From Salvia splendens (lineage: Eukaryota; Streptophyta; Magnoliopsida; Lamiales; Lamiaceae), in NCBI RefSeq assembly GCF_004379255.2, contig NC_056037.1, positions 32,089,012-32,153,011 of the forward strand: a stretch of 64,000 nt of DNA, in the 5' to 3' direction. This document shows, in pieces, positions 58,930-64,000 of this stretch (position 1 is the first letter of the stretch; every line of letters starts with the position of its first letter). The position numbers and the translations under genes were made by a program. The notes beneath the pieces are model-generated. The model searched no databases and had not been told where the DNA came from. It worked only from the letters and a program-made list of their open reading frames with translations.

Positions 58930-59456
58930 TGTTGGGGTACAAACCCATCCCACATCGGATGAGTAGGGGAAGTTGGAAGGTGTATATAATTCCTGTCCAA
59001 CCTCAATTAGTTTGAGGCCTTTTGGGAGTGACCCAAAACAAATCCGTGCTGGCTTGACCCAAAGCGGACAATATCAAACTAATGTTGCAATCGACGATCC
59101 TAACAAGTGGTATCAGAGCCCAGGTGGCTATGGGTTGTGCCTGGATGAGCCCCGGTTAGGGTCGGGCCCTGAAGGACTCAGAGTTAGAGTCGGGCCAGGA
59201 TGACCCAGGGGCCAGGGCTGGAACGACCCATGTTCGTGTCGACTGCGTTCCCGATGTGGTCTCGGTTTGAGGGGAGGTTTGTTGGGGTACAAACCCATCC
59301 CACATCGGATGAGTAGGGGAAGTTGGAAGGTGTATATAATTCCTGTCCAACCCCAATTAGTTTGAGGCCTTTTGGGAGTGACCCAAAAACAAATCCGTGC
59401 GGGCTTGACCCAAAGCGGACAATATCAAACTAATGTTGCAGTCGACGATCCTAACA
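58930..59456 (+). mobile_element. TRIM (miniature LTR retrotransposon), nearly pristine
   Basis: Direct terminal repeats of 176 and 177 bases (58930..59105, 59280..59456), starting TGTTGGGGTAC and ending CCTAACA, differ by about three substitutions and one base of length. A perfect initiator-tRNA primer site TGGTATCAGAGC lies at 59108..59119, and a polypurine tract TTTGAGGGGAGGTT precedes the second repeat. The target duplication AGCCT is exact (58925..58929, 59457..59461). The 174-base inside has no coding capacity, as in TRIMs; movement would need enzymes from another element. Confidence 0.96.
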
Positions 59457-59754
59457 AGCCTACCTCTTAAACATGATGCAACACTTACATTGACCATAAA
59501 ATAACCTTATTTAGTGAGCAGGAATCAGATGTTAGATCTTAAATAATGTAGTTTAAGAATACATAGAAGGTATTTTGTTAATGAATGTTGAAGTATAGAT
59601 ACTGAACTATGTATGTGAAACAACCTAAAAAGGAATACTTGTAGGATATTCTTGACAGAAGGAGTAACTAATAGCTAAAGAGTCTTCAGGAATAGGAATA
59701 GGAAACAGTTGAGACATGAATATAAAGTTGGGACACTTGACAAAGAGAAAACCA

Positions 59755-60680
59755 GAAAACGAAAGGAGATAAATATGATTCTATAGTTCTGCAGGAAATA
59801 GGAATAACAATTCTACGAGGAAAAAAATATTAATTCCCTTTGATAATTGAGCTAACAGTGTAAAGACTAAAGTTATGATTTGCGGTCCCAGAGGACTATA
59901 GGCAGAGAATATCAATAATTAACACAAACCTTTCTAATGAATTTTCAAAAACTCAAAGCAGAAATTACATAGAAAATTTAATGCGACCATTTTTTTTTAT
60001 CATAGGTGCCTGGTAGTGGGCAAAATTCTCAATTGGGTAGAAAATGGAATGTAGGTTTCTAAAAGGGGAACCTTTATTTAGGTTGCAAAAAGAGTGAAAA
60101 ATATATTCCTTGAATGTGTGTTCAAAGAAAACGCATACAATATAAGAATGCATGATTCTTTAACACACATTCAAGGAATGCGTGTTTCTAGAACACGCAT
60201 TCTTAGATTGCGTGTTTCGCATACTATTAACGGTAGGGAACAATGGAGAAAATTGATTCTGATCTGGAGTATTAAAAAGAGATGGAAGATCAAAGAATTG
60301 CGGACCAAACGAATGGTGGCTTCATTAGGCAACCAGTCAAAAAGCAGTCTAATACTCGTCCATGCCGGAGGAGAATGCAAGTGTCGACGACTGGTTGGCA
60401 GTTGGATATGGCGGATGAGGCTTCATCCATAAATGCAATGAACCTAGACGCTGAATTGGTAAAAGGGGAGTATAGTTTGAAGGATGCAGCAGTTACCCAA
60501 GGAAATCTTGCCAAAAGTAACGACATACATTCCGATAATATTGGTTTTTGGCATGACATATGTCCTCTTTGATTAAGTCACAATTCTCAAGTTTCCTGTC
60601 TACGTTTTCATCCAAACTCCAAGTTAAAGAGATTCAAATTTGAAGACAACCAATCCATTATAGATGCATCTACAACAGTT
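59755..60680. repeat. Duplicated block A+B, second copy
   Basis: 59755-59910 matches 49500-49670 and 63670-63830; 59930-60580 matches block B at 50440-50935; 60580-60680 is the F-box 3' flank. The RAE1 fragment seen between A and B in the 49.7 kb copy is absent here. Confidence 0.8.
60105..60202. repeat. Cluster of nested inverted repeats
   Basis: ATTCCTTGAATGTGTGTT (60105..60122) pairs perfectly with AACACACATTCAAGGAAT (60162..60179), and GAATGCGTGTT / AACACGCATTC form an 11-bp stem at 60176..60202. The sister block at 50440-50935 lacks most of this stretch. Confidence 0.9.
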
Positions 60681-60684
60681 AGGC

Positions 60685-61210
60685 TCCGTTTGGTAAATGG
60701 AATTGAAGGTGTGGAATTAGAATTGGAGCCTTCAATTTTAAATCCAGCATTTGGTATCATAAAAATTCTTGAATTTGGAATTGAATTACAATTCCAAATA
60801 CTGCAATTCAACAATTTGAATTCCATATCAAACGTATTGGAATTCTAAATATTTATTAAAATACACACAGACACACATTCTTACACACATACTGCACATA
60901 TTCTCACACACTGTGCACACATTCACACACACAGCTGCACATATTCTCACACACTGCACACACACACATTCACACAAATTGCACACACATTCACACACAC
61001 ATTGCATGTAGTGTGTGAGCGCGCAATTTTCCAAATTCAATTCCATATCAACTATTTCATTTTGCAAAACAAAGGATTTGGAATTGAATTCCAATTCAGT
61101 TCGTTCCACAATTCAATTCAATTCCATTCCATAGAATTCGAATTCGAATTCCAATTCGAATTCCAATTCCAATTCCAATTCCAATTTTGTGTCTACGTTT
61201 TCATCCAAAC
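60685..61210. repeat. CA array element with AATTCC ends, copy 3
   Basis: Begins GGCTCCGTTTGGTAAATGG, has GAATTG/CAATTC-rich sequence, a CACACATT array at 60865-61005, then the shared junction GTAGTGTGTGAGCGCGCAAT and repeated AATTCCAATTC. GGCTCCGTTTGGT is a common plant transposon end, but no matching right end is preserved. This is the fullest of the three cluster copies. Confidence 0.7.
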
Positions 61211-61275
61211 TCCAAATTAAAGAGACGTTTGAACATAAAGAGAAATAAACCATTATAAATGCATGTACAACTATA

Positions 61276-61940
61276 ATGGCTTTCTGGATCCGCCATTGCA
61301 TACAGTGTAATGATCATGGTAATCGAATCAGCAACCAGAAGCGGGGCCAGCATTAACGCGCCTCCATGTTCCTGTTCCGAGGGTGTATACATGATGAGAG
61401 TCGGAAGCGCACCCATTGATACAGATGACCTTATATTGGCCACTAATTTTGCTCACACAAAATCCAAAACTCATCACGTAGTCCGGGATGTATTCATCAG
61501 GGAGGCAGAGCTCGATATATTGACGAGTGAGAGGATTGCTTATGTAAATATAACGCTCTGCTGGTGAGTCTAGAAGAAGCAATCCATTAGTTTGCCAAGC
61601 TCGATATAATGATACTGAGTTTCCGTGAGGGATTTCAATATCTGTGAGGTGATGGAATTGAAGAGCAAGAGCATAGCCCTTCAGATCCGCTTCTTCGCCT
61701 TTGTCTTCAGATTCGATAATGGAGCACAGAGTTGATTTGCTCGTATGCGGCGTCAATCTAACCAGGTCGGGTGGGGTTTTGATTTCGGATTTGACGAAAT
61801 CAGCGGACTCAATCAGTCATTGAGCCATGGTTTACAGATGCATTTGCTGATTGATTTGCTTCGGAGAGAGAGAGGATGTTGATGGTGATTTCTGATGGTA
61901 GATATCTGAAGAAATCTTGCTTCATTGTTGGTAGAAATGG
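61276..61940 (-). pseudogene. F-box gene copy E, broken
   Basis: 61328..61756 reads a clear stretch of the family (HLTDIEIPHGNSVSLYRAWQ, SNPLTRQYIELCLPDEY, TLGTGTWRR). Its N-terminal part (61757-61930) has small deletions and the C-terminal third is cut off at ~61290, where a hAT-like end (TGGATCCGCCATTG, 61287-61300) is fused to it. Confidence 0.85.
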
Positions 61941-62149
61941 AATACTCACGTTTCTGCTCTTCAATCAGACGGAAGAAGAAAATGAAAGAGATAGCAGAGC
62001 TGACAAAATGAGTATCTTTTGCGAATTAAATATGTGGTTAATTAGGGTTTGCACAATTTTATTCTCTGGACTCGCCAAATATCACGAGACATCCTTGAAT
62101 TTAGAGATAATTAGTATTAACACTCGAGCTATGCACGTGACATAAGAGT

Positions 62150-63520
62150 TTCAAATAATGAATATAAAATATAATAAATATATAGAACATAAGAATTGAA
62201 AGCAATATGGACATTTAAAAAAACAGAAATGTACTTATCTTGTCTCACTCAAAATGAAGAATTTACTACTCCCGGGGAATGAAATATTTATGCAATTTTA
62301 ATTTATAATCTAAGTGAAGTAAAAACAATAAAATTAATGACAAAAATAAGATGTGTGACTAATGATCAAAGAGTGAATTAATTAGAATGAGATATACAGA
62401 TAAAGAAAATATGTGCGAATAAAGATGTTTATTGAAAGTGCTATGCAAGTCATTAATCCAAATAAAAGGTAAATTAATATATAAATTTAATAGCTTAATT
62501 TATAAAAAATTAATTTGAAAAAAATATATGGAATATTAAGCATATCCACATTAAATATATGAATAATTTAAATCATATACATTTAAAATTTCTTTGAGAA
62601 GTCAAGTTAGAAAATTTGTATTATCCAATGATCACATTTTAGTTGACTGTTTATTTCTTTCTTTTAATTTCAAACCATAGCATAACTTGATATACATTTC
62701 CAAAGACTAAATGAATTTTTTATATTGGAAAGAATAAATTTCTTACTTCCCGCCACATATATGTATAAAAAGTAAATTATTACTATCACTTAAAATAACG
62801 ATAATATTTTATGCATCTTGTTTGTTTTGAATAATGTGAGAATTTACACTACTCTTTATATTAAGAAGTTATACTAAGTTAGATTTAATTTTAAATATAT
62901 ATAATGTCATCTTATTCCTTAGTTTAATCTATAAACTTAGTAGTATTGTTTAATTAGAGGCGAATTAAAATATAAGAACTAAAAACTTTAATTGAGTAAA
63001 TATAGGATGAAAATTGTAAGCATTACATATATTTATTGTCGTTTAGCTTGTGAATTAATTAGGAGAAAAAGTATTGCAATAAATGATTAAATCTCAATTT
63101 TAACCTAAATAAATGGAAGGCAAACTAAACTCTCTAGCACAATTCCAATTTAACTCAAATATAAGGCTAATTAATATATAAATTTAATAACTTAATTATA
63201 AAAAAATTTAATGGTAGTGCACTATTTAAATGTGTTTTAACACTTCTTCAAGAAGTTAGCAATTTATTGGGCTATTATTTGTCCAATTGTTTTTGCCTTA
63301 AAAAATTATTTTTGAGTAGAAGACACCTTATCTTTTCATTTTCCCTCCAAAAAGGGCATTAAGGACTTTTCATCAAACTTGCACTTTAGATTAGTATAGA
63401 TTATATATTAGGTACTTTTTTCATTTATTTTACATATTTTGGACTGAAATACCCCCCAAGGCATTTTTGTATATTATTTCTTATATAAGTTTAAATTATA
63501 ATTACATCAAAGCACAAATG
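62150..63520. other. AT-rich intergenic sequence
   Basis: Very AT-rich, without reading frames or transposon ends I can name. AAGGTAAATTAATATATAAA TTTAATA near 62467 recurs near 63163 in changed form (AAGGCTAATTAATATATAAA), a faint internal duplication. Confidence 0.4.
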
Positions 63521-64000
63521 TATGCATGGAACTGGAATAGGCAACCAGAAGCGGCGCCAGCGTCAACGTCAACGCGCCTCCATGTTCCTGTTCCGAGGGT
63601 ACATACATAATGAGAGTCAGATGCATGGCACCCTTTGGAGCTGATAACACAGACTAAACATTTCTTCCATCCTTGCAAGGAAAAGGAGATAAATATGATT
63701 CTATAATTATGCAGGAAATAGGAATAGCAACGATTCTATGAAAAACATTATTAACTCCCTTTGATAATTGAGCTAACAGTGTAAAGTTATGATTTGCGGT
63801 CCATGAGGGTTTAGGCAGAGAATCTTAAGGATTTTCATATGACCTACAAATTTACATTACTCTTGAATTTGTTTGCTGTTAATTAGGGTCTCTATAATGT
63901 CATAGTTAGAAAGCAGTTGTGATGTGTCTTTGTTTAGAAGTTAGTACTATATTTTGAAATGGTTCTGCTTGTGGCCACTCCATAGGTACACCAGACATTT
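63520..64000. repeat. Duplicated F-box fragment, block A and RAE1 piece, runs off the window
   Basis: 63540-63660 is the same F-box fragment as 49380-49490 (minus strand GTWRR region), 63670-63830 is block A, and 63870-64000 is the RAE1 intron before exon 8, ending GTACACCAGACATTT, the start of RAE1 exon 8. Unlike the 49.8 kb copy, exon 8 is not cut after GTACACC, so more of RAE1 may continue past the window end. Confidence 0.85.

Noticed and set aside
1..64000. CRISPR arrays, operons, defence systems
   Set aside because: The window is plant nuclear DNA with spliced genes; repeats seen are transposon termini, minisatellites or coding repeats.

Overview
This is a stretch of plant nuclear genome, clearly from a eudicot. 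It carries intron-containing genes for a photosystem II antenna protein, a chloroplast-type PP2C, a GPI-anchored lipid-transfer protein, a small HMA protein and RAE1, set among plant transposon families (Ty1-copia, TRIM, SINE, Stowaway, PIF/Harbinger, hAT, Helitron). The lineage cannot be fixed from the sequence; an asterid such as Lamiales is only a guess. All exon borders were set by eye from splice consensus, reading-frame phase and remembered family similarity.

The left half (1-31.4 kb) is the gene-rich part. In order it holds LHCB6/CP24 (minus), a damaged 5.5 kb copia element, a PTC7-like PP2C whose second exon is swollen by 153-bp in-frame repeats, an LTPG gene, and convergent to it a three-exon HMA gene whose last exon lies 1.5 kb away. 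A second damaged copia element (20.3-25.4 kb) follows, then an 11-exon RAE1 nuclear-export gene that is complete except for an in-frame TAA at codon 72.

The middle (31.4-49.3 kb) is transposon territory: PIF/Harbinger elements (one with an ORF1-like gene, two that look like a longer and a shorter version of one element), two related hAT elements and a third hAT MITE with exact 8-bp target duplications, a foldback element, a 98-bp near-perfect palindrome, and the remains of a Helitron (helicase fragment plus a classic hairpin-CTAG 3' end) that appears to carry captured host gene pieces.

The right end (43.4-64 kb) is a young-looking cluster of one lineage-specific F-box gene. One intact copy (51930..53057, minus) is surrounded by at least six broken copies or fragments, by repeated copies of its 5' and 3' flanks in both orientations, by CA-rich minisatellites at the break points, and by fragments of the neighbouring RAE1 gene that were duplicated with it. 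A nearly pristine TRIM element and a receptor-kinase tail fragment also lie here. No bacterial-type operons, CRISPR arrays, rRNA or tRNA genes were seen.
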